A stretch of 64,000 nucleotides of DNA from Symsagittifera roscoffensis. Lineage: Eukaryota > Xenacoelomorpha > Acoela > Convolutidae. The notes under the pieces were generated by a model. That model made no database searches, was not told the origin of the DNA, and saw only the letters and a list, made by a program, of their open reading frames with translations. Both the position numbers and the translations under genes were made by a program. Location: contig NC_087067.1 of assembly GCF_963678635.1 (NCBI RefSeq), positions 36,588,686 to 36,652,685 of the forward strand. The letters are read 5' to 3'. Shown here piece after piece: positions 20,248 to 29,040 of this stretch; position 1 is the first letter of the stretch, and each line of letters begins with the position of its first letter.

Positions 20248-21145
20248 TGCGTGATTTTAATGGAGTGATTGTTTTTCTTTCTATATTGTGTCCTAAGAAT
20301 TTAACTCGTGTTAAAAAGAAGTGTGATTTATCGGGGGCGGCCTTCAGATTTTTGTTCTGAAGTATTTTGTGATAGTGTTCTAAAACTTTAAACATTTCTT
20401 CTTTTGTCTGTGATTGCATAAAAACATCGTCTAAATAGGTGATTGCGTTTTTCTTGAGTATTAGTGGTCTAAAAATTTTGCTCATAAAAGCTGAAAATGC
20501 TGCTGGTCCTATGGATATTCCATAGAATAGGCGGTTGAATTCGTATTGTTGATTTCCAATAACAAATTGTGTTAAGCGTCGCGATTGTTCATCTAGTGGC
20601 ATTTGATTGTATGCACTATTCATATCTGCGGTTGTGAAGTATTTTCCGTTTATTTTTGTTAAAATAATTTGTATTGGTTCAATAGGCCAATTGCATTTTG
20701 ATTCGTCTATTAGTGAATTAAGATATCTAGCGTCTAGAATTATTTTTAATGATTCTCCTTTTGCTAGGATGATAACAGGGCTGATAAATGTGTTACCTTT
20801 TGGTTGTTCTTCTTTGTTTACTGGTGAGATAATTTTGTATTGTTCTAAAATATCGAGTAATCTATTCACTTTATCGTGTAAATGAATTGGTACTTTACTT
20901 GCTCTTTGTTTTTTGAAAACTGCGTCAGGTTTTAACGGGAGATGTAGTGATGAGCTGATTTTGCCAACATCAAATTTGGATGTTGCATAGACTGATGAAT
21001 ATTTTATTAGCTGTTTGGCTAACTTATCAAATTCCTCTTGTGTTATTTGTGAATGCTGGAAGTTAAACATTGTTAAAAATTTCTGTTGATCCTCTGTATA
21101 CTTATTTATGTTGAATGTAGGTTTGAAATATGGGGTTTTTGTGAA
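20156..21145 (-). CDS. pol: ERV1 reverse transcriptase
   Basis: The RT is open from just after the PR stop (21,146) to 20,156; the first Met of the frame is at 21,070. Motifs in order: LKIILDARYLNSLI, FTTADMNSAYNQMPL (catalytic Asp), FYGISIGPAAFSAFM, and the YLDD catalytic box in AITYLDDVFMQS, then KFLGHNIE. These give a Ty3/gypsy-type RT of ordinary length. It continues in the same frame as the protease ORF, interrupted by a single TAG, and runs out of frame into RNase H at an A8 run. Confidence 0.9.
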   Translation of the reverse strand, partial: FTKTPYFKPTFNINKYTEDQQKFLTMFNFQHSQITQEEFDKLAKQLIKYSSVYATSKFDVGKISSSLHLPLKPDAVFKKQRASKVPIHLHDKVNRLLDILEQYKIISPVNKEEQPKGNTFISPVIILAKGESLKIILDARYLNSLIDESKCNWPIEPIQIILTKINGKYFTTADMNSAYNQMPLDEQSRRLTQFVIGNQQYEFNRLFYGISIGPAAFSAFMSKIFRPLILKKNAITYLDDVFMQSQTKEEMFKVLEHYHKILQNKNLKAAPDKSHFFLTRVKFLGHNIERKTITPLKSRIDAIQKLQPPTNKKNPRIPWNVKFFKQIRL

Positions 21146-22096
21146 CTAATCTGTATTTCTTTTTTCATAACTTATTATATTATTTATGGATAATTCTTCA
21201 TTAAGAATTGTGGATTGACAAATATCTAATAATTGGAGTATATTATTTACGCGGTATGCTTTTTCATGCATTGGTGATATCGTAGCGTTGGTTTTGCAAT
21301 ATCCTAAAAGTCCTAAGGGTAATGTTACTTGATACGGTGTATTGTTGTATACATGTAACGAAATAATATCTGAATTCGTATTTTTCAAATATTTTATGGA
21401 CGAAATTGTGATTTTGAAGAACTTATGGATAGGTTTGAATTCAAAGTCTGACATATAGAGTTGTTGTTTATTTTGATTTTTATCATATTGGTGAACTTGT
21501 TTTATTGAAAAATTATATATATTTCCTGATAGTGGTTTCAGGTGTTTTCGTTGTTGGTTATATATTGGATAAAATTTTGAAAAGAATGGTGGTTGTTTAT
21601 TTAATCTTTGAAAAAGTGTTAGGGTTGTGTCTTTTGTTTTTGTGTACTTATCTTTGATTAGTATTTTACTATTCAAGATGTTGATTATTGGTATATGTTT
21701 AGAGATAAATGGTATTCCAATGATATTGTGCTTAATATCAGTGATATGAAATATTTGTTTAAATGGTTTATTTAAAATTTTATTTTGCTCTATTGTTCTT
21801 GTGGGGAGAAGAAATAATTGAACTTTTCCATAGTTTACCAATGTTGATCCTTGTGCTGTTGCTAGTTTACTGGAGGTTGCAAGAGGTGTTAATTTTGGGT
21901 GTAATGTTTTCATTTCATTCCATGTGGGAATGTTTATTATGTTTGATTCTGCCCCTGAATCAATTAAAAAATCAATTTCAAGATCTGGTGGTTGAAATTC
22001 TTTGTTTCTTGGACTTTCTAAAAGAAATGGTATTGTCCAAATTTTTTCTTTGGGTTGTTCTTTTTGTATATTTTGATAGATGTGATTTGTATTCAA
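21146..22096 (-). CDS. pol: ERV1 aspartic protease region
   Basis: 316 codons. The retropepsin active-site motif is FLIDSGAESNII at about residues 43-54 (D-S-G with the hydrophobic strand before it). IIGIPFISKH at about residues 120-130 corresponds to the second conserved block of the protease. The rest is a linker to RT. The open frame begins upstream of the ATG, as expected of a Gag-Pol frameshift or readthrough product. Confidence 0.82.
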   Translation of the reverse strand: MNTNHIYQNIQKEQPKEKIWTIPFLLESPRNKEFQPPDLEIDFLIDSGAESNIINIPTWNEMKTLHPKLTPLATSSKLATAQGSTLVNYGKVQLFLLPTRTIEQNKILNKPFKQIFHITDIKHNIIGIPFISKHIPIINILNSKILIKDKYTKTKDTTLTLFQRLNKQPPFFSKFYPIYNQQRKHLKPLSGNIYNFSIKQVHQYDKNQNKQQLYMSDFEFKPIHKFFKITISSIKYLKNTNSDIISLHVYNNTPYQVTLPLGLLGYCKTNATISPMHEKAYRVNNILQLLDICQSTILNEELSINNIISYEKRNTD

Positions 22097-22199
22097 GCAT
22101 TTTGTTTTGTCATTTTCATTGGATTTATTTACAGTGTTGATTTCGTTAGTTTCTTGTGCCGTTTGTGTAGTATGGATGGGTTCAATATAATAATTGTGA

Positions 22200-22621
22200 A
22201 GGAGTTCTAATTGATTTTCATATTTTGTGATGAAAAAGGTTGTTCATATATAATAGGTTCGTAGTCATTTTCGACTGCTATCATATTTATGGAGATAGTG
22301 TTTTCTGTATCGCTTTCTGAGTCTGATGATCCACAGTTTATTTGATTTAGTTGTAGTTCGTTATTTCCTGTGTTATCAATACCTGGGGGGTCTGATGTTG
22401 TTTCTTCATTTGATTGTACTTGATTAATATGTCTTTGATGTTTGGGTGTACTACTTCTGTGGCGATTGTTAGAATTATTATAATGGTTATTATTTCTGTG
22501 TGGTGATTGGGAAAAATTTCTATAACGATTATTATAACTTGAATGTCGATTTTGTGAATTGTTTTGTGATCGGTTTTGATAATTATTGTTTGATCTGTGA
22601 TAATTTGATCTGTTCTATGAG
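22200..22621 (-). CDS. ERV1 Gag-Pol linker, Asn/Arg/Ser-rich then acidic
   Basis: In a frame different from Gag, the minus strand reads a long Asn/Ser/Arg/His-rich stretch (QNRSQNNSQNRHSSYNNRYR), followed by an acidic Ser-rich part (GSSDSESDTEN). It continues the composition of the Gag tail, so the Gag frame has shifted near 22,615. Role: probable nucleic-acid-binding tail of Gag and linker to protease. Confidence 0.45.
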
Positions 22622-23053
22622 TTATTCCTTGATCAATTGTTTGGGTAATTCTGATTTCGGTTGTTTGAATATGTTTGATTCTGCCTTCTGACTTCTATTT
22701 CGATTATTTGAGTAGTTTCTATTTCTGTTATATGATGAGTTTCGTGATTGATTGTTTGGGTAGTATTTATTCCTTGATTGGGAATTAGATCTAGAAACAA
22801 ATTGTGTTGTATTTGAATTTGATCTGGAGTAGTTATTTCGACTATTTGGTCGATTATAATGATTTTGTGAAGAATTTTGTGTATTTCTTCGTTCTGGTGA
22901 TCTTCCTCTATAACTTGAGTTATATGGTGATTGATTTCTCGTGTAATTGGTATTGTTCGGAAGTGGTTTTCCTGAACTGTTGTTGCTGTATACATTTTTG
23001 TTTAGTAGATTTTGATCTTTCTTCATGTATTGATAGAATGATTTATTTGGTTC
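22622..23053 (-). CDS. gag: ERV1 Gag tail, Asn/Ser/Arg-rich
   Basis: This is in the same frame as the 872-codon Gag after its TAA stop (23,054-23,056). It encodes about 140 residues dominated by Asn, Ser, Arg and Tyr with RSxS repeats, a nucleocapsid-like basic region. Either the stop is a mutation in this copy, or it is a readthrough signal. Confidence 0.55.
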   Translation of the reverse strand, partial: EPNKSFYQYMKKDQNLLNKNVYSNNSSGKPLPNNTNYTRNQSPYNSSYRGRSPERRNTQNSSQNHYNRPNSRNNYSRSNSNTTQFVSRSNSQSRNKYYPNNQSRNSSYNRNRNYSNNRNRSQKAESNIFKQPKSELPKQLIKE

Positions 23054-25672
23054 TTAATATTTTTGAGGTTTGTTTTGGTTATCTTTTTGTTTTTGTCTAC
23101 ATTCAGAAATACTATGTCCGTATCGTCGGCAATAATTACACCATTTTTTGAAAGAGGGTTTGCCTTTAAAGTTTGGGTGTTTTTCATAAATATTGAGTAT
23201 TTCAGTGATTTTTTCAACGAGGTCTGTATCTGATTCGTGTATGTTGTTGATATTTGTGGTATTTGTTTCAATTCGATTAACATATTGTAACTTCAGATTT
23301 TCTGTTTCTTCAAGTTTCATTGTGATTTCCGCTTGCTCTAGTTTGTCTACTAGTTTTCGAAAATCTAGATCGGGCTCTCGAATTGAGGAGGGATGGGATG
23401 CTCTCTTTTTTATTGCTATTTTCCTTAATTGAGGTGTTAAGGTCATCATTAAGATTTCTGTCATTTTTGTGTTTTTATAGTCATGTGTATTTAATGAATA
23501 TGCTTTTCGAACTAGTGTTTTGATACGTACTGCTAATTGTTTGATGGTTTTATTTGGTAATCTGCGAATTTCATTACATAAAACTCTTTGTTGTTGTTTA
23601 TTTCTCTCGGAGTCAAACATTTTTGAAAATTCTTGTGTGAATCTTTTCCAATTTGATTTTATTTCTATAGGCAATAATGAAAACCATTTTTGGGCTGCGC
23701 CATCTAAGGTTGTTTGTATCAACGCTGTGCGTCGATGTATCCAATTTTGATGTAGTGGCGTATTAATTGGTTCAGGTCCTATATTTAAAATTAAATTTGC
23801 TGTTACTACATTTAAATAATCTTCTACAGAATATTCAGGATCTGTTCCTGTGAATACCATTAGTGATTTATTTGATGTTATTGATGATCCACCCATAAGG
23901 TATGGATTCATTGTCATTTGTAATGATTCTGCGGCATTTGGCATTTGCGAAAAATTTGAGAGTTGATTTTTTGTTATTTCGTGTTGCTGAAGGTAATATG
24001 GGAGTGGTATTTCATTTTGCATTTGTGTTGGTTGATACGAGTGTGTAATCATTGGGTTTTGTGGCTGAATTGGTTGAAAAGATTGTGTATTAATTGGGTT
24101 TTGCATTTGTATTGGTTGTTGATTTTGTGTATCTGTTGGATGTGGAGAAAAAATTCTATGATATGTATGTGGTTTTTGAACTCCTTGTCCACGATATTCT
24201 TGAGTATATGGTGCAAATATATCTGTTTGTAAATAATCATCATCAGAGGATAGATAATCCGTTTGATGAGGTGCTTGCTTTTTATTTTTATTTTGTTGAA
24301 AGAATGGGTAATTTTCACTACGATCCTGTGGAGGATGTGAATTAGTTTGAAAATTTACTGAGTTGGTTGTTGCCATTTGGTTATCCCAATATCGAGATCT
24401 TATCTGATTATTATGATTTTTTTGTGGGGGATAGTTTGTTTTTGATGAATGTGCGTAATTATAATTGTGTTCCGCAAAAGTGTTTCTTGTGAATGTTCTG
24501 CGTGTTTTTGATGGTACTGTCATGGGTCTATATGTTTGATAATCCATTTGTAAATATTTTGGAGCAACAGAAGGTTTAGCGGTTGATTGTAAGGTTACTT
24601 GTGCTAGTGAAGTGTTTGTATTTCTTGGTGTTGTTAAATTTGGACGTATCGGTGAAATACTTTGTTGTGAAGTTGTTGTTGTTTGGACGATTTCTTCATT
24701 TATGAAGTGTGATGGTGTTTGAATATCTTGTTGAGTAAGGTTCCTAGTTCCATTAAGGTTTTCATTGTGTATGACGGTCGAATTTAAACTGTTATTTCGC
24801 GTATCAGGTAAAAATGTATTGTAGTTTAATGGTGTTGCATCAATGGATAATGGTATTACTCTTACATAATCTCTTACATAAGATATTGTACTTATTGCTT
24901 GACTTGAGATTGACTGTGGGATATTTATGAATGCATAATGAGACCATTCGGGGTCCCAAACGTAGTCTGACTGTTCTGTGATGGCGGTATCATCGTTTGA
25001 ATTTTGAGGTCTGAAATTTTTTCTTGCTTGTGAAATTAAATCTATATTATGTGTGAAATAATCTATTATAAACCATGCCAAAATTTTTTGTAAGTCATGT
25101 TTTGTTTGTTGTGAAACTTCATCTTTAGTGAAATTTTCTTTAATTATATGTAGGAAATGTGAAAATAGTGTGATTTCATGTCGTACCCTTATATGTTTGG
25201 ATGTCTCTGTCGGTGAGACATGTGGGATTGGGTTTTCGTTTTCTAATATTGAATTATGACTATATATTATAGCAAAAACTTCATTAGTAAATATGGAGTT
25301 TGCTCTTTGTGAGTTATGATATTGTATGCTTTTTATATATTCTAAGAATACTTTTGAAAATTCTAAGTCAAGATCGTCTGTTTGAATTACATATTTGCGG
25401 TGATTCTGGTTTGGTGAGCTGAATTCTATGGTGTAGATTCCGTATTGTTGTGTTAAATTACATATATCTTTCAGATAGTGATCAATAATTTGTCTTTTTA
25501 TTTTTACATCTGGGAACTCTGCTTTACATGGGCTGATTCCGGGTTCAAACAAATTTAGGAGAAAATTCTTGCAAAGATCATGTTGTCCTCTATTATCGGG
25601 TGCAGCTACGAGGAAGGGGTAGATATCGTTGTCGTTTGGACTATCTTCACTTGGAGTGTGTGTTTGGCTCAT
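23054..25672 (-). CDS. gag: ERV1 Gag polyprotein
   Basis: 872 codons, uninterrupted. The central half (about 300-560) is Gln/Asn/Pro/Thr-rich. A capsid-like helical domain follows (about 600-790: LMVFTGTDPEYSVEDYLNVV, AQKWFSLLP, LCNEIRRLPNKTIKQLAVRI), as in Ty3/gypsy Gag. One zinc knuckle CNYCRRYGHSISEC (C-x2-C-x4-H-x4-C) lies near the C-terminus. It is long for the family. The ATG overlaps the stop of the upstream basic ORF (ATGA), suggesting translation by termination-reinitiation. Gag forms the particle and binds the RNA. Confidence 0.9.
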   Translation of the reverse strand: MSQTHTPSEDSPNDNDIYPFLVAAPDNRGQHDLCKNFLLNLFEPGISPCKAEFPDVKIKRQIIDHYLKDICNLTQQYGIYTIEFSSPNQNHRKYVIQTDDLDLEFSKVFLEYIKSIQYHNSQRANSIFTNEVFAIIYSHNSILENENPIPHVSPTETSKHIRVRHEITLFSHFLHIIKENFTKDEVSQQTKHDLQKILAWFIIDYFTHNIDLISQARKNFRPQNSNDDTAITEQSDYVWDPEWSHYAFINIPQSISSQAISTISYVRDYVRVIPLSIDATPLNYNTFLPDTRNNSLNSTVIHNENLNGTRNLTQQDIQTPSHFINEEIVQTTTTSQQSISPIRPNLTTPRNTNTSLAQVTLQSTAKPSVAPKYLQMDYQTYRPMTVPSKTRRTFTRNTFAEHNYNYAHSSKTNYPPQKNHNNQIRSRYWDNQMATTNSVNFQTNSHPPQDRSENYPFFQQNKNKKQAPHQTDYLSSDDDYLQTDIFAPYTQEYRGQGVQKPHTYHRIFSPHPTDTQNQQPIQMQNPINTQSFQPIQPQNPMITHSYQPTQMQNEIPLPYYLQQHEITKNQLSNFSQMPNAAESLQMTMNPYLMGGSSITSNKSLMVFTGTDPEYSVEDYLNVVTANLILNIGPEPINTPLHQNWIHRRTALIQTTLDGAAQKWFSLLPIEIKSNWKRFTQEFSKMFDSERNKQQQRVLCNEIRRLPNKTIKQLAVRIKTLVRKAYSLNTHDYKNTKMTEILMMTLTPQLRKIAIKKRASHPSSIREPDLDFRKLVDKLEQAEITMKLEETENLKLQYVNRIETNTTNINNIHESDTDLVEKITEILNIYEKHPNFKGKPSFKKWCNYCRRYGHSISECRQKQKDNQNKPQKY

Positions 25673-26115
25673 TTTTTTTGCTTAATGACTGTTAATAGGT
25701 AATTATCGATGTGTCTAATTGGTTGATTCCAATTATACAAGTGTACTGGTTTGTGTTTATATTGCTTTTTTATTCTTCTTTTTCCTCTTTTTGATGAATT
25801 TGAAGTTGTTACTGAGTCGGAAAAATATAATTGATCGTGAATGGGGCAATTTTTATCAATAGATTCTTTTAATTTACAAAGTTCGTCTAAATTGCTGGCT
25901 TCTGATTCTGAAAATGCGTTTCTATTTTTTGAAAATCTTTTTCGTGTAATTTGTCTTTGTTTGGTTAAGATTTTCCTTTTTAGTGTTTGTCGTTTTGTTC
26001 TAATATATCCAACTGTTTGTGTATGAGGTGTGATTACGAGGTCGTATTTTTTGTTATCTATTTTACAGTTGTGTAAAACAATTGTTTGTTTGTTTCCTAG
26101 GTTTTTAAATGACAT
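25669..26115 (-). CDS. ERV1 148-aa basic ORF preceding gag
   Basis: A Lys/Arg-rich 148-codon frame (KRQTLKRKILTKQRQITRKR near residues 40-60), whose TGA overlaps the gag ATG. A homologous frame, truncated and frameshifted, is present in ERV2 (35,364-35,820), with the SKRGKRR and PVHLYNWNQPIRH blocks conserved. It may be an RNA-binding or nuclear-localising accessory protein or an N-terminal Gag unit; I recognise no family. Confidence 0.65.
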   Translation of the reverse strand: MSFKNLGNKQTIVLHNCKIDNKKYDLVITPHTQTVGYIRTKRQTLKRKILTKQRQITRKRFSKNRNAFSESEASNLDELCKLKESIDKNCPIHDQLYFSDSVTTSNSSKRGKRRIKKQYKHKPVHLYNWNQPIRHIDNYLLTVIKQKK

Positions 26116-26988
26116 AAGGTTTAGGATGACGGATGCAAAAAGTTGTTAGATGATTTCTATTTTCTTAAACTGTTAGTCCTTACGATTTTTTGGTTAGCTT
26201 AACCTGGGTCTATTTGTTCAGGGTTGGAGAGAAAAGTATATCGATTCCGAAGAATGATTTTTTACTTTCTCGTGGCTAGTATAAGCTAAGGTGTTAACTT
26301 ACTTAATCTTACTTAGGGGTAGTGATTGTGTTCAAGGGTTGGAGAATGGTAAATCGATCCACAAGGTTCAGGTATAATTAGAACGCAAGTAGTTCCTTAG
26401 ATACTATTTTATGACTTACTAAGTTTAAGTGTTTTAGTCTGGGTCATCTAAGAGGAGTGGGATCAAGTGAAGGATGAGTAACCGAAGTTCTTCACTGTTT
26501 AGCTTAAAAATAATGGTTAGTTTTTGGCAAAATTTCTGTTAATTCTGGGTTTTTGATAAGGGTTGGGTAGTGAATCGACGTTTGAGGCCGTTAGACACTA
26601 AGTAAAAGGCAAGGGGAGAACAAAATTGTTCTATTTGATCCAAGGATAAGCCTTGATGATCTGGTTTTAAAATTAAGTGAATTTAAGTTTAAAGGTGGTT
26701 TAAATTTATTTAAGAAAAAGATTTAGTTTTTTAATGATATTAGTGAGCTTATGATTGCTGTTATGTTTAGGTGATGAAGATGGGACTACAAATGATTTTT
26801 ATGATTACTAACAATTTATTGTCATGCTACTAATTTTTGTTTTGATTTTTAATAAATATTTTCCAAACATGTTTTATATAATACTGCAGAATTTAGGAAA
26901 ACGATCTGAGATCTTTTTATCAATCGTTATTGTATATTAATAATTTTGTTTAGCGCCTGAAATGATCATGAAGATTGACTTCAAGATT
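26116..26988 (-). other. ERV1 leader, non-coding part
   Basis: About 870 bases between the 77-aa leader ORF and the basic ORF, conserved in ERV2 (about 35,825-36,750). It contains many TTAGnnnACCTAAGT-like words but no ORF. It probably holds packaging and splice signals. Confidence 0.45.
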
Positions 26989-27222
26989 TTATGTTTGTAA
27001 ATGAAAATCTAAATTCATTGCTAATAAAATTCTAAATATAAAAGTTTGTGTTGGCTTTTGCCGTACTATCATATAACTATTTGGTAAGTTTCTACTTTGT
27101 CGTATGTCGTCTCTGGTTCGAGGTCTTCTTCCAATTCCTGGTAGTTCTATTATCGTTCGGAATATTGGCTCTGATCTATTGATTCGTAGAGACATTTCGA
27201 TTAAATAATCGTCGTATAACAT
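26989..27222 (-). CDS. ERV1 77-aa leader ORF, conserved in ERV2
   Basis: A 77-codon frame starts about 75 bases after the primer-binding site in element sense. ERV2 carries the same ORF with the same length, start and stop (36,751-36,984), despite scattered substitutions. GIGRRPRTRDDIR and RQKPTQTFIFRILLAMN are identical in both. In ERV1 the frame is open further upstream, through the primer-binding site. The N-terminus looks helical, the middle basic. No family is recognised. Confidence 0.55.
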   Translation of the reverse strand: MLYDDYLIEMSLRINRSEPIFRTIIELPGIGRRPRTRDDIRQSRNLPNSYMIVRQKPTQTFIFRILLAMNLDFHLQT

Positions 27223-27297
27223 TTTAAAAATGTTTTGTCTAAATTCTAATCTATTTTTGGTTAATTCTAACCTATTAAGGTCTTGTTCGAGACTTAT

Positions 27298-27307
27298 GGT
27301 CGCACCA
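27298..27307 (-). promoter_or_regulatory. ERV1 primer-binding site
   Basis: In element sense TGGTGCGACC starts two bases after the 5' LTR ends (...AACTCA). It begins with TGG, the complement of a tRNA CCA end. The plus-strand sequence 27,279-27,307 reads like a tRNA T-arm plus acceptor (contains GTTCGAG and ends CACCA). ERV2 has the same site with one change (37,06x). Confidence 0.75.
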
Positions 27308-27309
27308 GA

Positions 27310-27719
27310 TGAGTTAGGACCGATGTGGTTAACTCATAGAAAAATTACGGATAGGGTACACCGTCTGCTCGTCACGCTATCTTATTTTCGGCCGGATAGA
27401 TTCGTGCAACTTCTTAGTCTAATACCGATCCTAATCTTACTCTTATACTATCTAGTCTCAGGTTGTTTAACTAGTCTCTGCTAGGCTCAATAGATCTAGG
27501 GTATACTGGTTTATTGCGGCTGCTGAAGTTCTCTTGGAGAGGCAACTAGTTTCTAAGTTAAATTCAAATCTCTCTGGTGCTGAAATTACAAGTAATTTCA
27601 GCACTTACAAATAAGTGGGTTGTTAGTTAGATGGATCATGATTGGTTAATATTAAATACTTTACAGTGGTAAAATATCTAATTTATGCAATCATAAAATG
27701 TAGTTTAGATCAGAATCCA
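27310..27719 (-). repeat. ERV1 5' LTR
   Basis: 410 bp, near-identical to 8,826-9,234. Differences seen include AGAGTAATTTC versus AGAAAAATTAC near the start, one extra T near 27,468, and AATCCA versus GGTTCCA... at the end. It contains the promoter of the element; no TATA box can be assigned with certainty. Confidence 0.92.
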
Positions 27720-27723
27720 CAGG
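27720..27723 (+). repeat. ERV1 target-site duplication CAGG (right)
   Basis: Matches 8,822-8,825. Confidence 0.85.
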
Positions 27724-28130
27724 GCCAAACCCTGAATTTTCAGACTGCCTTTTAAGGTCCAATGGTGCAATAATAATTTTTTAAAATTTAATTTAACAAA
27801 AAAAATGATTTTTTTTTAAGTTCAGGATATTTTTGTTTTTCTCCCAAACGCCATATAAGTTACAAAGTGATAGTTTTCGCTCCTTGTAACAAATCAACTG
27901 TGGCAAATAAGCGTCGTTCAACCATTTTGGAACCATTTCTAAGATCCGCTGACGCTTATAGCGTAAGCGCGAAATATATCGCTAGTTAATTGTCCTAAGT
28001 TGGCCGAAATTTAAACTCGCGTAACTTCACGAAGAAAGATCACTAGTTAGCGAGCCGAAACGTGTGTGAATAATACAGCCAACCCGACCACAAATAATAC
28101 GTTACTTTTTACGAAAATCGAAACAAAATG
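27724..28130 (-). repeat. Rep-A reverse copy, second piece (split by ERV1)
   Basis: Continues the Rep-A copy begun at 8,801: GCCAAACCCTGAATTTTCAG, CTGCCTTTTAAGGTC, then the block ending ACGAAAATCGAAACAAAATG. The order agrees with other reverse copies, with some divergence. Confidence 0.7.
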
Positions 28131-28425
28131 TTGTATTAGGATGTATCGCATAGCTTGCTGTTAGCTGGTTTTATGAGAAGAAAATGCCTCATTGACAAAA
28201 TTTGTTCGCACTTTTGAAACTGGGCCTGAGAATAAGAGTGTCTTGAAAAGTTTTCAGTATGGTGCAATTTTTGGCACAAAATAAAAATTTAGAAAAAAGC
28301 AGTATCTAAGACTATTGCCGCTTTTTAATTTGCAGCTTGAAAATAATCATGAAGGGATACATTTTTTCTAAAAATACAGATTAAATGGGCTCCCTAACCA
28401 ACTCAGCCGGATCGATCTGAAAATT
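28131..28425. other. No recognisable feature
   Basis: AT-rich spacer between Rep-A copies; no ORF or RNA is recognised. Confidence 0.35.
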
Positions 28426-29005
28426 AAACAAGACTGCCCGTAACAATGTGAAGCCCTGAATGTTCCGAATGTGCTTAAAGGTCTTTGAAGCAGTGTGCGC
28501 TCTGAAAAGAATTGACGACTTTTTCGAAAAAAAATCACAAATATTTCGAGCTTTTTGAAACTATCCCCCACACCATAAAATTAAGTAATAAAATGACAAA
28601 TTTTGCTCCTGGTAACGTAGAAACGATTACAAATAGCCTGCTTCAATAACTTTAAAATGATTTCAATGAGGGATCCAATCTCAGCTTACGCGTTGACAGC
28701 GCGAACTATATCGCGCGTTAATCGTCCCAAATTGGCCATGTTGGCAATTTTTAAACCCTCTTAAATATACAAAAAAAAATCACAGAAAAAATATACTTTT
28801 TTTAATTGAGCTCATGTCAAGAATACCTTTTGTTATGTTTTCATGAGCTCATGTAAGAATTTCCATGTAAAAATTGTCATCTAAAACTGTCATGTAGAAA
28901 AAATCCGTCAAAAAGTCTTAAGTAAAAAGTCGAAAATTTTCTGAAGAAAAAAACCACCCCAAGCACAATTATTCTGTTATTTTCGTTACAAAAGTCGGGA
29001 ACATT
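28426..29005 (-). repeat. Rep-A reverse copy, left arm of palindrome
   Basis: Begins AAACAAGACTGCCCG and ends CAAAAGTCGGGAACATTAA. Inner landmarks are GCGCGAACTATATCGCGCG and GAAAAAAACCACCCC. Confidence 0.7.
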
Positions 29006-29040
29006 AAAAAATATAGATTTCTTATCTTCTTATTATTTCG

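Larger units (their letters stand above)
8826..27719 (-). mobile_element. ERV1: 18.9-kb envelope-bearing Ty3/gypsy-like LTR retroelement
   Basis: This is a complete LTR retroelement on the minus strand: two ~410-bp LTRs (TG...CA), CAGG target duplication and primer-binding site. The ORFs run in minus-strand order: leader ORF, basic ORF, gag, protease, RT, RNase H, integrase, 290-aa ORF, envelope-like glycoprotein, 602-aa ORF. Integrase after RNase H and a 4-bp duplication point to Ty3/gypsy (Metaviridae). An envelope downstream of integrase makes it errantivirus-like in layout. At 18,894 bp it is much larger than the usual 5-10 kb of the group. Pol, gag and env carry several in-frame stops and frameshifts, so this copy is not intact, although the LTRs differ at only about ten positions. 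It inserted into a Rep-A copy. Confidence 0.93.

Noticed and set aside
22622..22995. 120-aa Ile/Thr-rich minus ORF overlapping the Gag tail
   Set aside because: Alternative frame of the Asn/Ser/Arg-rich region; composition is a by-product of AAT/CGN-type repeats.
27230..27484. Plus-strand LTR ORF (also in the ERV2 LTRs) encoding ...LLSLIPILILLLY
   Set aside because: Shared only because the LTRs are near-identical; antisense to the element and different in ERV1 3' LTR by a one-base indel.
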